This document shows, one piece after another, positions 43,706-53,072 of a stretch of DNA of 64,000 bases; positions within the stretch are counted from its first letter, which is position 1; the number at the start of each line of letters is the position of its first letter. The notes under the pieces were generated by a model. It saw nothing but the letters and a program-made list of their open reading frames with translations. It was not told the DNA's origin and did not search any database. Made by a program: the position numbers and the translations under genes. This DNA comes from Ureibacillus chungkukjangi (GTDB taxonomy: Bacteria; Bacillota; Bacilli; Bacillales_A; Planococcaceae): NCBI RefSeq assembly GCF_003217295.1, contig NZ_QJTJ01000010.1:1-64000 (forward strand), written 5' to 3'.

Positions 43706-44887
43706 ATGACAATTTTAAAGGGGTTAAAAATTCTCGATTTTTCTTCATTATTGCCTGGTGCATTTACGACGATGATGTTTGCGGACTATGGAGCAGATGT
43801 TATCCATGTGGAATCTTCACGAAGGGTTGATATGATGCGGATTATGCCTCCATATAATGAGGAGAAGGAGTCCTATATTCATCAGCATTTAAACCGTTCT
43901 AAGAAATCACTTACACTCAATTTAAAAACACCTGAAGCAATTGAAATCGTAAAGTCATTGATACAGGAATACGACATTGTCATTGAAGGGTTTCGACCAG
44001 GGGTGATGGAGCGTTTAGGTATCGATTATGAGTCTCTAAAAGCAGTAAATCCAAAGCTTATCTATTGTTCGATCACAGGATATGGACAAACTGGTCCTTA
44101 TCAGCATCGGCCAGGCCATGATAATAACTACCTTTCCATTGCAGGGGTTCTCGATCATTCTCGCTTTAAGGGTAAAAAGCCGGTTGCAATGGGCATTCAA
44201 ATTGCCGATATTGCAGGTGGGACATTGCATGCAGCAGTAGGGGTGCTTGCTGCAGCTTTACATCGTGAACAAACGGGTGAAGGCAAGTATATTGATGTCT
44301 CTATGACAGATGCTGCTTTTACTTTAAATGCTTTATATGGAACTTCATTTTTAGCAAGTGGACAATTAGCAAAGCCAGAAGAGGAGATTTTGAATGGTGG
44401 GACTTTTTATGATTACTATCAAACAAAGGACGGTCGCTATTTCTCTGTTGGCAGTCTAGAGCCGCAATTTAGAAAGCTACTATGTGAGGCACTTGATATA
44501 CCAGAGCTCATTCAAAGTACTTTTAATGATTCTTCTTACACACAAAAGCGTTTCAAAGAAGCCATTAAGGATGCCTTCCTAACTAAAAATTTTGACGAGT
44601 GGCTTGAAACTATTCAAGATTTCGATGGCTGTGTTGAGCCGGTCTTAACCTTTGAAGAAGCCTCTAATCATCCACAGCTTCGAGCTAGACAGATGGTAGT
44701 TGAAGTACCTGATGCTGAAGGGAAAATGCAAAAACAAATTGGTACAGCTATTAAGTTTGACCAAATCGAGCCGACATATAACTTTGTTGGGGCGAAGTTA
44801 GGTCAGCATACAAAAGAAATCTTAACAAAAATGGGTTATTCAGAGGAACAAATTATTCACTTCAATGAAAGTGGCGTTTTAGAATAA
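43706..44887 (+). CDS. Class III (CaiB/BaiF) CoA-transferase
   Basis: 393 residues; family transfers CoA between carboxylic acids (carnitine, formyl/oxalyl, succinyl, bile acids). LKILDFSSLLPGAFTTMMFADYGADVIHVE, HQHLNRSKKSLTLNLKTPEA, VIEGFRPGVMERLGIDYE, ITGYGQTGPY and HDNNYLSIAGVL are the usual conserved blocks; the catalytic aspartate is expected in the ADIAGGT region (QIADIAGG). ATG 43706 follows GGGGGATGGG; an upstream in-frame ATG at 43664 has no ribosome site. No dehydrogenase or acyl-CoA ligase is next to it, so the substrate is open. Confidence 0.92.
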   Translation: MTILKGLKILDFSSLLPGAFTTMMFADYGADVIHVESSRRVDMMRIMPPYNEEKESYIHQHLNRSKKSLTLNLKTPEAIEIVKSLIQEYDIVIEGFRPGVMERLGIDYESLKAVNPKLIYCSITGYGQTGPYQHRPGHDNNYLSIAGVLDHSRFKGKKPVAMGIQIADIAGGTLHAAVGVLAAALHREQTGEGKYIDVSMTDAAFTLNALYGTSFLASGQLAKPEEEILNGGTFYDYYQTKDGRYFSVGSLEPQFRKLLCEALDIPELIQSTFNDSSYTQKRFKEAIKDAFLTKNFDEWLETIQDFDGCVEPVLTFEEASNHPQLRARQMVVEVPDAEGKMQKQIGTAIKFDQIEPTYNFVGAKLGQHTKEILTKMGYSEEQIIHFNESGVLE

Positions 44888-44903
44888 TTCACTTATGTAC
44901 AAC

Positions 44904-44946
44904 GATGAAGGGTTTCAGAAGTATTAATATCTGGACACCCTTCTTT
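44904..44946 (+). terminator. Probable terminator after the CoA-transferase gene
   Basis: GAAGGGT and ACCCTTC arms around a long loop, followed by a short T stretch. Moderate. Confidence 0.55.
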
Positions 44947-45173
44947 AAGTGGATGTAAAATTGGTAGCTGTGGATTTCATAAAACGCCTATAATTGTCAA
45001 AGAATAATTAGAATTACGTGTACGTTTTACTATTTTTGAAACTTTTTCCACTAATAAACGTATATTTTCATAGAGAAGAACCAAAATTAAGGAAATCTTC
45101 ATATATTTAATAATTTAATCTTCACGATTTCTTGTTATTATAGAGAGAGAAATTTAGTTTGCGAGGTGATGAG

Positions 45174-45788
45174 ATGAGCAAGATGATTTATATTGTGCTG
45201 ACAAAAACAAAAACTGTATTATCAAAGGCAATCCAAATCTATACACAGCATGATTTTAATCATGTCTCGATCTCCTTTGATCCTAAATTAAAAGAGATGT
45301 ATAGCTTTGGGAGAAAAAATATCAATAACCCTTGGATTGGTGGTTTTGTGCATGAAAATCCATCCTCCACCTTGCTAAGAGAATCTAACTGTGTAATTCT
45401 TGCTTGTCCAGTTACCAATCAGCAGTATACGCTACTGAAAAATAGAATTACTTATTATAAGAAAAATGAAAATGAGTACAAGTATAATTTCATAGGCTTG
45501 TTTGGTGTTGCATGTCGTGTGAAAATAAAAAGAGAGAGAGCCTTTTTCTGCTCTCAATTCATTTCTACTCTATTTGAAGAGGCCGGCTTGCCCCTGTATG
45601 GAAAAAGTCCGTATTTTATGCAGCCGAATGATTTCGTCCATCTACCTTACTTATCTTTTATTTATAAGGGAACGATAGAGGATTATATCGGTGAAGCACG
45701 AGAAATACAGAAGAAAAGAAGATCTCTTTCCACAATACACGCTTTTGCAATTTCAGCTCTTTACATGGGCAGAAACAAAGTCTCTTAA
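45174..45788 (+). CDS. YiiX/YebB-type NlpC/P60-like cysteine hydrolase
   Basis: 204 residues of the permuted NlpC/P60 (papain-like) group: a histidine in DFNHVSISFD and a cysteine in AFFCSQFISTLFEEAGL give the expected His-before-Cys order. Such proteins are amidases or acyltransferases; cellular substrate unknown. ATG 45174 follows GCGAGGTGATG; a TTG at 45159 would precede it. Its last 36 bases overlap the end of the convergent gene. Confidence 0.75.
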   Translation: MSKMIYIVLTKTKTVLSKAIQIYTQHDFNHVSISFDPKLKEMYSFGRKNINNPWIGGFVHENPSSTLLRESNCVILACPVTNQQYTLLKNRITYYKKNENEYKYNFIGLFGVACRVKIKRERAFFCSQFISTLFEEAGLPLYGKSPYFMQPNDFVHLPYLSFIYKGTIEDYIGEAREIQKKRRSLSTIHAFAISALYMGRNKVS

Positions 45789-47213
45789 ATCAGCAAAATG
45801 AGTATCTATTTTTAAATACTTCTTATAGACTTCCATGAGTTTCTCGAAAAGTTCATAGTGTTCTGTTACAAAAAGCGCTTTTAGAACGTTGCATATATGC
45901 TTTGATGTCATATAGGCTATTTCGAAAAAAGGGCTTTTTTCTTCTGGGTAATTTTGCAACCAAATTTCAATCGACTGTACAACATGCTGAGGCGAGTCAT
46001 GGACAATATAAGCAATATCTCGTTGTACAGTTGCCTCTATTTTAAAAATGGCATCCTCGTCAAATTGCTCACGATTAAAGTATTCATATAAACTAATGCA
46101 TGAGGCGATTTCATGCTGTTTAAGAAGCTCCACAACCTCATAGTATTTGTGGTTTTGCACCAATGCATCGATAAGAATATAAAAGATTTGCTCTAGATAG
46201 TTATTGTCATAGCGTTTTACAAGAGTATTCGGCTCTGGCTTAAAATTCGGCAAAACATCACTATACTCTAAAAATAACTCAATGGCATGATTGACTAAAC
46301 GATCATTTTCAATAAGGTATTTTCCAAACTCAATTACTCTTGCAGTATCATTATGCTCAGCAGCAGTAATCGCTTGAATATATGATAATAGCGTATACTC
46401 CTTCTCAGACAAAGCCCATTTTCCATTTCCCCATGAAGAAATAATTTCTTCTATAAGGGAATCGACCTTTCTAAAATGCCGTTTTCCACCATTAAAATGA
46501 GAGATTAAATTATAAAGGTGAAGCTCCTTCAAATGATAGGAACGAATATTTTCTTGATCTAGAAACGAAATCAGATGATTGGTAATAATAACGGATTGAT
46601 TTAAGGTGAAATGGCTTTCTAATAATGATTTGAAATGCTTAATTAATTCATTGGCATTATGAATTGTAGCTAAGGACGTTTGCATAAAAAGAGAGTAAAT
46701 TTTTTTGATAAATAAAACATCCCAAAATTCATGATTATCATTAAGAATAGTATGTACAAAGTATTTATTGCCTACCTGGTAGACGTAAATTTGTCTTAAG
46801 CCACCAACTGATTTTGATTTCGCGATCTTAACCTCTTTCCCAAAAACAAGCCCAATCAAGCTTTCGAATTCTAATCGATTATGTATAGTGATATAGTCAT
46901 GAATAGCTTTTTTTCCTGAATTTGATGAAAAATATGCTTCTAAGCGATCATTTGCATTTTCAAGATCAATCTTTGTTTCCTGTAGAGTTGCATGTAGAAA
47001 TAAATCCACATTTCCCCAGTATTTTTGAGCTAATGTAATAATGAGATTTTGGGCTCTAGTTTTTGTAACTAATATTGAATCAAGTGGAAGTAATGCGCCA
47101 AAAATCTCATGATGAAATGCCTCACTGTGAGTAAGATTCAAAATAGCATCTTCAAGGGGCTCTCCAATTATTCCTTTAGTGGCATTCAGTAGTTGTTCAT
47201 CAACTTTTAGCAT
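45753..47213 (-). CDS. Hypothetical helical-repeat protein
   Basis: 486 residues, no signal peptide or membrane helix. The N-terminal 150 residues include LFGKEVKIAKSKSVGGLRQIYVYQVGNKYFVHTI; the rest is a series of amphipathic helices typical of TPR/HEAT-like solenoids (LLSYIQAITAAEHNDTARVIEFGKYLIEND, HKYYEVVELLKQHEIASC, EHYELFEKLMEVYKKYLKI). No catalytic motif seen. AAGGAAG ribosome site. Function unknown; a scaffold or tetratricopeptide-type regulator is the best description. Confidence 0.7.
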   Translation of the reverse strand: MLKVDEQLLNATKGIIGEPLEDAILNLTHSEAFHHEIFGALLPLDSILVTKTRAQNLIITLAQKYWGNVDLFLHATLQETKIDLENANDRLEAYFSSNSGKKAIHDYITIHNRLEFESLIGLVFGKEVKIAKSKSVGGLRQIYVYQVGNKYFVHTILNDNHEFWDVLFIKKIYSLFMQTSLATIHNANELIKHFKSLLESHFTLNQSVIITNHLISFLDQENIRSYHLKELHLYNLISHFNGGKRHFRKVDSLIEEIISSWGNGKWALSEKEYTLLSYIQAITAAEHNDTARVIEFGKYLIENDRLVNHAIELFLEYSDVLPNFKPEPNTLVKRYDNNYLEQIFYILIDALVQNHKYYEVVELLKQHEIASCISLYEYFNREQFDEDAIFKIEATVQRDIAYIVHDSPQHVVQSIEIWLQNYPEEKSPFFEIAYMTSKHICNVLKALFVTEHYELFEKLMEVYKKYLKIDTHFADLRDFVSAHVKS

Positions 47214-47330
47214 AGCAATCTTCCTTCCAAAGAAAAATCATACTCAAAATATATCAGATAATTTTGCTTTATTGTACGAAAAAATCCGATTTACCTAATT
47301 TTGTTAATTTTAAAATGCTCATTTTAAAGA

Positions 47331-47382
47331 AAAAAACGTCTAGATAAGGAGGGATAGGGGACTCCTTTTTAGACGTTTTATT
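47331..47382. terminator. Terminator between two minus-strand genes
   Basis: Arms AAACGTCTA and TAGACGTTT around a long internal stem-loop with A- and T-rich flanks. On the minus strand it ends the small membrane-protein gene at 47381. Confidence 0.75.
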
Positions 47383-47569
47383 ATTTCTTTTTCGGCTTCT
47401 CTTTTAAAGTGAAGGCCGATAAAATCGTTGCGATATAAACAGCGGCTGTAAATATGATGCTTCCAATCGGTAATTCGCCAGTATTTGAATAGGTTCTTAT
47501 TAAACTAATCGTAAATAGGACAGAGATGAATAGGCATATAAAGAAATGTCGTTTATTGCGTGATTTCAT
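47381..47569 (-). CDS. Small two-helix membrane protein
   Basis: 62 residues with two hydrophobic helices (FFICLFISVLFTISLI and IGSIIFTAAVYIATILSAFTL) and basic ends (MKSRNKRH, KEKPKKK). GAGGTT ribosome site and a terminator right after it support a real gene. No family recognised. Confidence 0.6.
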   Translation of the reverse strand: MKSRNKRHFFICLFISVLFTISLIRTYSNTGELPIGSIIFTAAVYIATILSAFTLKEKPKKK

Positions 47570-47765
47570 AGATAACCTCGTTTAAATGTATTTACCTTGA
47601 TGGTAACAGAGCAAAAGAAGTGCTGGCAATTGTTTCGTCCATTGTTCGCTGAATTGTCACGCTTATAATAAATTCAGCTTGGATATTTTCAAACATTTCA
47701 TATTAAACCGTAAAGAGGTAAAATAAGGATATTAGATCGTATGTACAGAAAGGATTTAGTGAACG

Positions 47766-48695
47766 ATGACCTATCTAGCGATGATATTCTACCAAATCGT
47801 TGCACCAATTTTAGTATTACTGGCAATTGGTGCAGGATTACAGAAGAAATTTCAATTTAATTTAAAAGCGATGTCACAGTTGATTGCGTACTGCTTCATG
47901 CCGGTAGCTGTATTTCTTAATATCTATGAAACTTCTATCGAAATGACAGTTCTTGGACAGGTAGCATTATTTATAACAATATTTATAGGGAGCCAGATGA
48001 TTTTAAGTCACTATATTGCCAAGCTACTAGGACTCGAGACAAGTGAGTCAGCTGTTTTCAAAAATAGTGTTGTCCTTATAAACTCAGGAAACTATGGGAT
48101 TCCTGTTGCCCAAATGGTATTTGCAACTCAGCCAATAGGTGTAGCCATTCAAGTGATACTTGTAATATTTCAAAATGTAACGACTTATACATATGGCTTG
48201 TATAATTTAATTTCAGCTACCAAATCCGGTGCAGAGATTGTCAAAGACTTTTTGAAAATGCCAATTGTCCATGCACTGATTTTAGGTGTTCTACTGAATG
48301 TTTTCGATATTCAAATCCCACAAACCTTTAGAATCCCTCTTGACCATATAGCGGGTGGATTTGTGGCAGTCGCTTTAATAACACTAGGTGCACAGCTTTC
48401 TCAAATCGAATTAAAGACCATGATGAATAGAACCGTTTTTATAAGCTGTTTTACAAGATTAATAGTAGGTCCGCTTGCTGCCTTGCTTTTTATTTATCTG
48501 CTAAAAATCGATGGGGTAGTTGCACAGTCCCTTTTAATAGCAAGTGCTTTCCCAACTTCTCGAAATAGTTCAAGCTTGGCTCTTGAATATGATGTAGAGT
48601 CAAATACTGCTGCACAAACAGTATTATTTTCTACCATTGTCAGCTGCTTAACAGTAACCTTTGTAATTTATCTTTCAGACGTGCTATTTGGTTAA
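47766..48695 (+). CDS. AEC-family (auxin efflux carrier) transporter
   Basis: 309 residues, about ten helices. The paired repeats start LGAGLQKKFQFNLKAMSQLIAYCFMPVAVFLNIYE and have NSGNYGIPVAQMVF, the family hallmark, while PTSRNSSSLALEYDVE closes the second half. Bacterial members export or import carboxylates such as malate. Single gene with AAAGGAT ribosome site and strong terminator. Confidence 0.9.
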   Translation: MTYLAMIFYQIVAPILVLLAIGAGLQKKFQFNLKAMSQLIAYCFMPVAVFLNIYETSIEMTVLGQVALFITIFIGSQMILSHYIAKLLGLETSESAVFKNSVVLINSGNYGIPVAQMVFATQPIGVAIQVILVIFQNVTTYTYGLYNLISATKSGAEIVKDFLKMPIVHALILGVLLNVFDIQIPQTFRIPLDHIAGGFVAVALITLGAQLSQIELKTMMNRTVFISCFTRLIVGPLAALLFIYLLKIDGVVAQSLLIASAFPTSRNSSSLALEYDVESNTAAQTVLFSTIVSCLTVTFVIYLSDVLFG

Positions 48696-48697
48696 AT

Positions 48698-48738
48698 AAA
48701 AAAGCTTCGTAATTCATTGAAATTACGAAGCTTTTATT
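48698..48738. terminator. Strong hairpin terminator
   Basis: Perfect arms AAAAGCTTCGTAATT and AATTACGAAGCTTTT; A-rich before, T-rich after. It lies between the AEC gene and the convergent catalase gene and can act on both. Confidence 0.92.
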
Positions 48739-48798
48739 ATTGGATTGGATATCAATGATAAGTAGACAAGCAAGCAAATAGGCTTATCTAATTTACAA

Positions 48799-50292
48799 TT
48801 ATTGACCTACTGTAGCTAAGTAAGGGTTTGAAAGGTCCATACCATCTAAAGTTAAGCCAAGAGCTTTTGCAACACCTTCACCGTAAGCTGGGTCAGCTAG
48901 GTAGCAGTGTAAGATGTGACGGCGTTGAATGAATTCTTCTACACCTTGTAAGTTTTCTGCAGTGTTTTGGAATAAAACTTCTTTTTGCTCTGCAGACATT
49001 AAGTTGAATAATTTACCTGGTTGCTCGAAGTAGTTGTTGTCATCTTCGCGGAAGTCGTAGATGTCAGCACCACCGTCTAATGCTAAAGCAGGCTCTTTAT
49101 ATTGTGGTTGAGCTTGTAATGCATTATAGCTATTTGGATAGTAAGTTAAAGCACTACCGTTGTTTCCGTCAACACGGCCTTGACCATCGCGGTGGTAAAC
49201 CATGAATGGGCAACGTGGTTGGTTAACTGGAATTTGGTAATGGTTCACACCTAAACGGTAACGAGTTGCATCTTGGTAAGCAAATAGACGCGCTTGTAAC
49301 ATACGGTCAGGAGAGAAACCAATACCAGGTACTACGTTAGATGGAGCGAATGCTGCTTGCTCTACATCAGCGAAGTAGTTTTCTGCATTTTTGTTTAACT
49401 CGAATTCACCAACTGGAATTAATGGGTATTCAGATTTGTACCAAACTTTAGTTAAGTCGAATGGGTTATCTTTAGAATTGCGAGCTTGTTCCTCAGTCAT
49501 CACTTGGATGTACATTTTCCATTTAGGGAAATCGCCTTTTTCGATTGAATCGAATAGGTCACGTTGAGAAGATTCACGGTCTTGACCGATTACTTGTGCA
49601 GCTTCTTCACCAGATAAGTTTTTGATACCTTGTTCAGAACGGAAAGTGAACTTCACGTATACACGCTCATTTTCAGCGTTGATCATTGAGTATGTGTGAG
49701 AACCAAATCCGTGCATATGACGGTAGCCGTCTGGAATACCACGGTCAGACATTACGATTGTTACTTGGTGTAATGCTTCAGGTAGGCTAGTCCAGAAATC
49801 CCAGTTACTATTAGCGTTGTGCATGTTAGTTTTTGGGTCACGTTTAACAACGTGGTTTAAATCTGGGAAGTGTAATGGGTCACGGAAGAAGAATACAGGT
49901 GTGTTGTTACCAACTAAATCCCAGTTACCTTCTTCAGTGTAAAATTTAAGTGCAAATCCGCGGATATCGCGCTCTGCGTCAGCTGCACCACGTTCTCCAG
50001 CTACTGTAGAGAAACGAGCGAACATTTCTGTTTTCTTACCAACTTCAGAGAAGATTTTTGCTTTTGTATATTTAGTAATGTCATGAGTTACTGTGAAAGT
50101 ACCAAATGCACCTGAACCTTTAGCGTGCATACGACGTTCCGGGATAACTTCACGGTTAAAGTTTGCTAATTTCTCAATTAAGAAAACGTCTTGTAATAAA
50201 ATTGGGCCACGACGACCAGCTGTTAATGCATCGTCATTGCTTACAACTGGAGTACCAGTAGTAGTAGTCAAACGTTGATTATTGTTTGTCAT
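48799..50292 (-). CDS. katA: Catalase (monofunctional heme catalase)
   Basis: 497 residues, size of small-subunit clade 3 catalases, which break down hydrogen peroxide in the cytoplasm. The active-site histidine is His56 in [16 protein letters not shown], the distal asparagine in [14 protein letters not shown] and the heme-ligand tyrosine in [20 protein letters not shown] ribosome site. Upstream, a PerR-box-like element (50366-50380) points to peroxide-responsive control as in B. subtilis katA. The codon choice is noticeably more optimised than in neighbours, in line with high expression. Confidence 0.97.
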   Translation of the reverse strand: MTNNNQRLTTTTGTPVVSNDDALTAGRRGPILLQDVFLIEKLANFNREVIPERRMHAKGSGAFGTFTVTHDITKYTKAKIFSEVGKKTEMFARFSTVAGERGAADAERDIRGFALKFYTEEGNWDLVGNNTPVFFFRDPLHFPDLNHVVKRDPKTNMHNANSNWDFWTSLPEALHQVTIVMSDRGIPDGYRHMHGFGSHTYSMINAENERVYVKFTFRSEQGIKNLSGEEAAQVIGQDRESSQRDLFDSIEKGDFPKWKMYIQVMTEEQARNSKDNPFDLTKVWYKSEYPLIPVGEFELNKNAENYFADVEQAAFAPSNVVPGIGFSPDRMLQARLFAYQDATRYRLGVNHYQIPVNQPRCPFMVYHRDGQGRVDGNNGSALTYYPNSYNALQAQPQYKEPALALDGGADIYDFREDDNNYFEQPGKLFNLMSAEQKEVLFQNTAENLQGVEEFIQRRHILHCYLADPAYGEGVAKALGLTLDGMDLSNPYLATVGQ

Positions 50293-50365
50293 GTTTGTAC
50301 CTCCTAAAATAAATTAAACTCTTCAAAAATGAGTATATCAAAACCACATCATAATTTCTACTAAA

Positions 50366-50380
50366 TTATAATTATTCTTT
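50366..50380. promoter_or_regulatory. PerR-box-like operator upstream of katA
   Basis: TTATAATTATTCTTT matches the PerR consensus TTATAATNATTATAA at 12 of 15 positions, about 75 bp upstream of the katA start. On the minus strand a TATACT lies downstream of it as possible -10. Inference from consensus only. Confidence 0.55.
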
Positions 50381-50777
50381 TTAAGAAATCTTTATATTTA
50401 ATGAACAATTTGTAATATTTAAATTTTGCAGAATTGAGAGTGCTAGGTGGTAACTATGGAGTATGAAAAGCGAGCGGACGCAACACTGTGAATGATTATG
50501 GTGATTTGGACTGTACGTATTTACAAGTGTTATTTGTAATCATTTTAATACAATAGTAGCTAATTGTGATGTGATAAAAATCACTCTTATTGAAAATAGG
50601 ATGTTCTAATTGAAAATAGCGGGGAATTATTTTTCTCGGGCATTCTTTCTATCTATTATTATATAAGATAAACATAAAATTTGGAAAGAAATTAGATTGT
50701 TTGAAAATAGGGTGGAAGTTTTGTGGAATTGAAGAAGCGTTCCGACGTATCCTATTGCAGGATTTCTAGCTGGGGAA

Positions 50778-51014
50778 GTGCTTGGATGGGGTGAGATGAA
50801 ATGTGTAAGGGAGTGGGAATCGTAGTGGGATGCGTTTCATAGATGGGATGAAACGCGTAAGGGATGGGAAATTGGATCGGGATGCGTTTCATAGGTGGAA
50901 TGAAACGCATAAGGGATGGAAAATTGTATCGGAATGAGTTTCATAAGCGAAATGAAACTCATTAAAGGAGTAAAATTGAAGTGAGTCGCGTTTCAGTAGT
51001 GAGATGAAACGCAT
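50778..51014 (+). repeat. 52-bp hairpin array 2 (five units)
   Basis: Hairpin units start at 50778, 50830, 50882, 50934 and 50986, exactly 52 bp apart, with the same 11-7-11-23 layout as array 1. Unit 3 is ATGCGTTTCAT - AGGTGGA - ATGAAACGCAT and unit 4 is ATGAGTTTCAT - AAGCGAA - ATGAAACTCAT; both are perfect hairpins, differing by a compensatory C-G to A-T change. Unit 1 keeps only the right arm and unit 5 has one changed arm base. The array lies in the 1-kb region between the divergent katA and nitric oxide synthase genes. The remainder of that region (50293-50777 and 51015-51297) shows no gene. Confidence 0.95.
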
Positions 51015-51297
51015 CAAAAAGAACAAAGCTAATCAAAACGCATTCCACAATCAAGCATTAATACAATTTTAAAATAAAACCATATTAGTAATAATTTTAG
51101 TTAAACCAGGCAAATCAAACCTCCACCATACTCTGAGTATTCCAAAATCAATCCCAATTGAGCTCAACCACCTCACACTAATCCCTCAATTTTGTCCATT
51201 CTTAGTCATATATATAAAGTACATCTTTTATCCCACAGCGAATTCGTTGAGTTCCCGAATTTCATTCCTATAGAATAGAGGTATGGAGGAACTAACC

Positions 51298-52374
51298 ATG
51301 ACATTATTACACGAGCAAAATGATAAACAACAAAAAGAAACGATTGAGTTTTTAACTTTATATAAGAATGAAAACGCTTTACCTGATCAATGGCTGAGCG
51401 ATCGATTAGATGAAGTCGCAAAAACGGGAGAGTACACTCCAACGACTGAGGAATTAACCTTTGGAGCTTGGGTTGCTTGGCGAAATAGTAACCGATGTAT
51501 CGGGCGGCTTTTTTGGAATTCGCTAAAGGTATTTGATGAGCGTCATTTAGAAACTGCCGATGAAATATATGAAGCACTTTTACGACATATTGCTTTCGCA
51601 ACAAATGGCGGTAAGATTCGCCCAACCATCACAGTTTTTAAGCCGAACTCAGTTAGAATCTGGAATTATCAATTGATTCGCTATGCGGGCTATGAAACTG
51701 AGAAAGGGATTATTGGTGACCCTGATTCTATAGAACTTACACGAATATGTGAGGAACTTGGTTGGAAAGGGGAGCGAACACCCTTTGATGTATTGCCGTT
51801 AGTAATTCAAATGGGACAGAACGAGCCAACACTATTTGAAATACCGAAAGAACATATACTAGAAGTGGCAATCCGCCATCCACACTATGAGGAACTGTCA
51901 CAGTTGAATCTAAAATGGTATGGAGTGCCAATGGTTTCGAATATGAAGCTGAGCGTCGGCGGGATAGAGTATAATGCGGCACCATTTAATGGCTGGTATA
52001 TGGGAACTGAAATTGGAGCGCGGAATTTAGCGGACACAAATCGTTATAATTTATTGCCAGCGGTGGCGCAAATTATAGGGCTTGATACAAAATCGAATAT
52101 TACACTTTGGAAGGACCGAGCTCTTGTTGAGTTAAATCTGGCTGTCCTTCATTCCTTTAAAGAGGATGGGGTTAGTATTGTCGATCATCACACGGCAGCA
52201 CAGCAGTTCAAGCTATTTGAACAACAAGAGGTAGATGCAGAGCGTCAGGTAACAGGAAATTGGACGTGGTTAATTCCACCGGTTTCCCCGGCGACTACAC
52301 ATATTTTCCACAAACCGATTGAGAACCTTATAAAAAAACCGAACTACTTTTATCAAAAAAGTCCTTTTAAATAA
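51298..52374 (+). CDS. nos: Bacterial nitric oxide synthase, oxygenase domain
   Basis: 358 residues; makes nitric oxide from arginine using heme and a pterin or folate cofactor, with electrons from a separate reductase. The heme-thiolate cysteine is Cys67 in [27 protein letters not shown] contains the substrate-arginine glutamate; [20 protein letters not shown] is the C-terminal cofactor region. No reductase domain, as in Bacillus NOS. ATG 51298 is eight bases after GGAGG; the ATG at 51283 overlaps that site. In bacilli the product protects against oxidative stress, which fits its position next to katA. Confidence 0.96.
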   Translation: MTLLHEQNDKQQKETIEFLTLYKNENALPDQWLSDRLDEVAKTGEYTPTTEELTFGAWVAWRNSNRCIGRLFWNSLKVFDERHLETADEIYEALLRHIAFATNGGKIRPTITVFKPNSVRIWNYQLIRYAGYETEKGIIGDPDSIELTRICEELGWKGERTPFDVLPLVIQMGQNEPTLFEIPKEHILEVAIRHPHYEELSQLNLKWYGVPMVSNMKLSVGGIEYNAAPFNGWYMGTEIGARNLADTNRYNLLPAVAQIIGLDTKSNITLWKDRALVELNLAVLHSFKEDGVSIVDHHTAAQQFKLFEQQEVDAERQVTGNWTWLIPPVSPATTHIFHKPIENLIKKPNYFYQKSPFK

Positions 52375-52376
52375 AC

Positions 52377-52411
52377 AAAAGGAGCTCCTCCAAACCGAGA
52401 AGCTCCTTTTT
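52377..52411. terminator. Terminator between nos and the nuclease gene
   Basis: Arms AAAAGGAGCT and AGCTCCTTTT, T-rich after and A-rich before; works for nos and probably for the convergent gene. Confidence 0.88.
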
Positions 52412-52436
52412 GCATACCGCATTCACATGATTTGAA

Positions 52437-52994
52437 CTAGCGTTTTTTCAAAATCATATCAATTAATTCATCGCGGTCGATTAAATAGACATCGTTTGAC
52501 TCGGCCAGTTTTTCGGCCTGTCTAGTGAAATAGCTGTTTGTCACAACCCAGCCCTGAGTTGCCTCGTACATCTTGAGGGCACCGATGATTTCCTGAACGG
52601 CTTTTACCCCAACATTTCCAGAATAGCGTTTTGCCTGAACTGCGATAATATCGTCACGGTCTTCTAAAATCAAATCAGCTCCATAATCTCCAGAAGCCTT
52701 CGTATAGGAAACGTCATAGCCGCGTTTATCAAAAAGGTGACCTAAGAATTCTTCAAACTCTTCACCTGTCATTTCATCAATTTCTCTTATACCCGCTCTT
52801 CTTAAACGGGCAGAGCCTCTTGTGCTTAGCCAAATTTTAAAAATGAGCAGCAGGAAAAGGAAAACAACCATTGCAACAATGGCACCATTCATGTTCCCTG
52901 TATAATGCCAGCCAAAATAACCAACAGAAAGCAGTCCGAGTATAGGAATTAATCGAATTCGTGATTTTTTTTCTTCTTTGTTCTTTCCCAACAA
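52437..52994 (-). CDS. Membrane-anchored Mrr-like restriction endonuclease-fold protein
   Basis: 185 residues. Two hydrophobic helices (IRLIPILGLLSVGYFGWHY and GAIVAMVVFLFLLLIFKIWL) precede a PD-(D/E)xK nuclease domain: MTGEEFEEFLGHLFDKRGYDVSYTKASGDYGADLILE with catalytic aspartate, then AVQAKRY (QxK) and VKAVQEIIGALKMYEA. This is the Mrr_cat family, which cuts modified DNA or acts in DNA processing; membrane-anchored versions are widespread in Firmicutes and their role is unclear. TTG at 52994 is six bases after AAAAGGGG; the longer frame has no ribosome site. No methylase is nearby. Confidence 0.85.
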   Translation of the reverse strand: MLGKNKEEKKSRIRLIPILGLLSVGYFGWHYTGNMNGAIVAMVVFLFLLLIFKIWLSTRGSARLRRAGIREIDEMTGEEFEEFLGHLFDKRGYDVSYTKASGDYGADLILEDRDDIIAVQAKRYSGNVGVKAVQEIIGALKMYEATQGWVVTNSYFTRQAEKLAESNDVYLIDRDELIDMILKKR

Positions 52995-53072
52995 GGTAAA
53001 CCCCTTTTGCGTACAATTTATAATATTATAGCACAAAAAGGGTACATATGTTTGCTTTTAAACCTTCAATAA

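Noticed and set aside
51206-51625. Minus-strand frame of 139 codons across the nos start
   Set aside because: Opposite a clearly conserved NOS N-terminus and without ribosome site.
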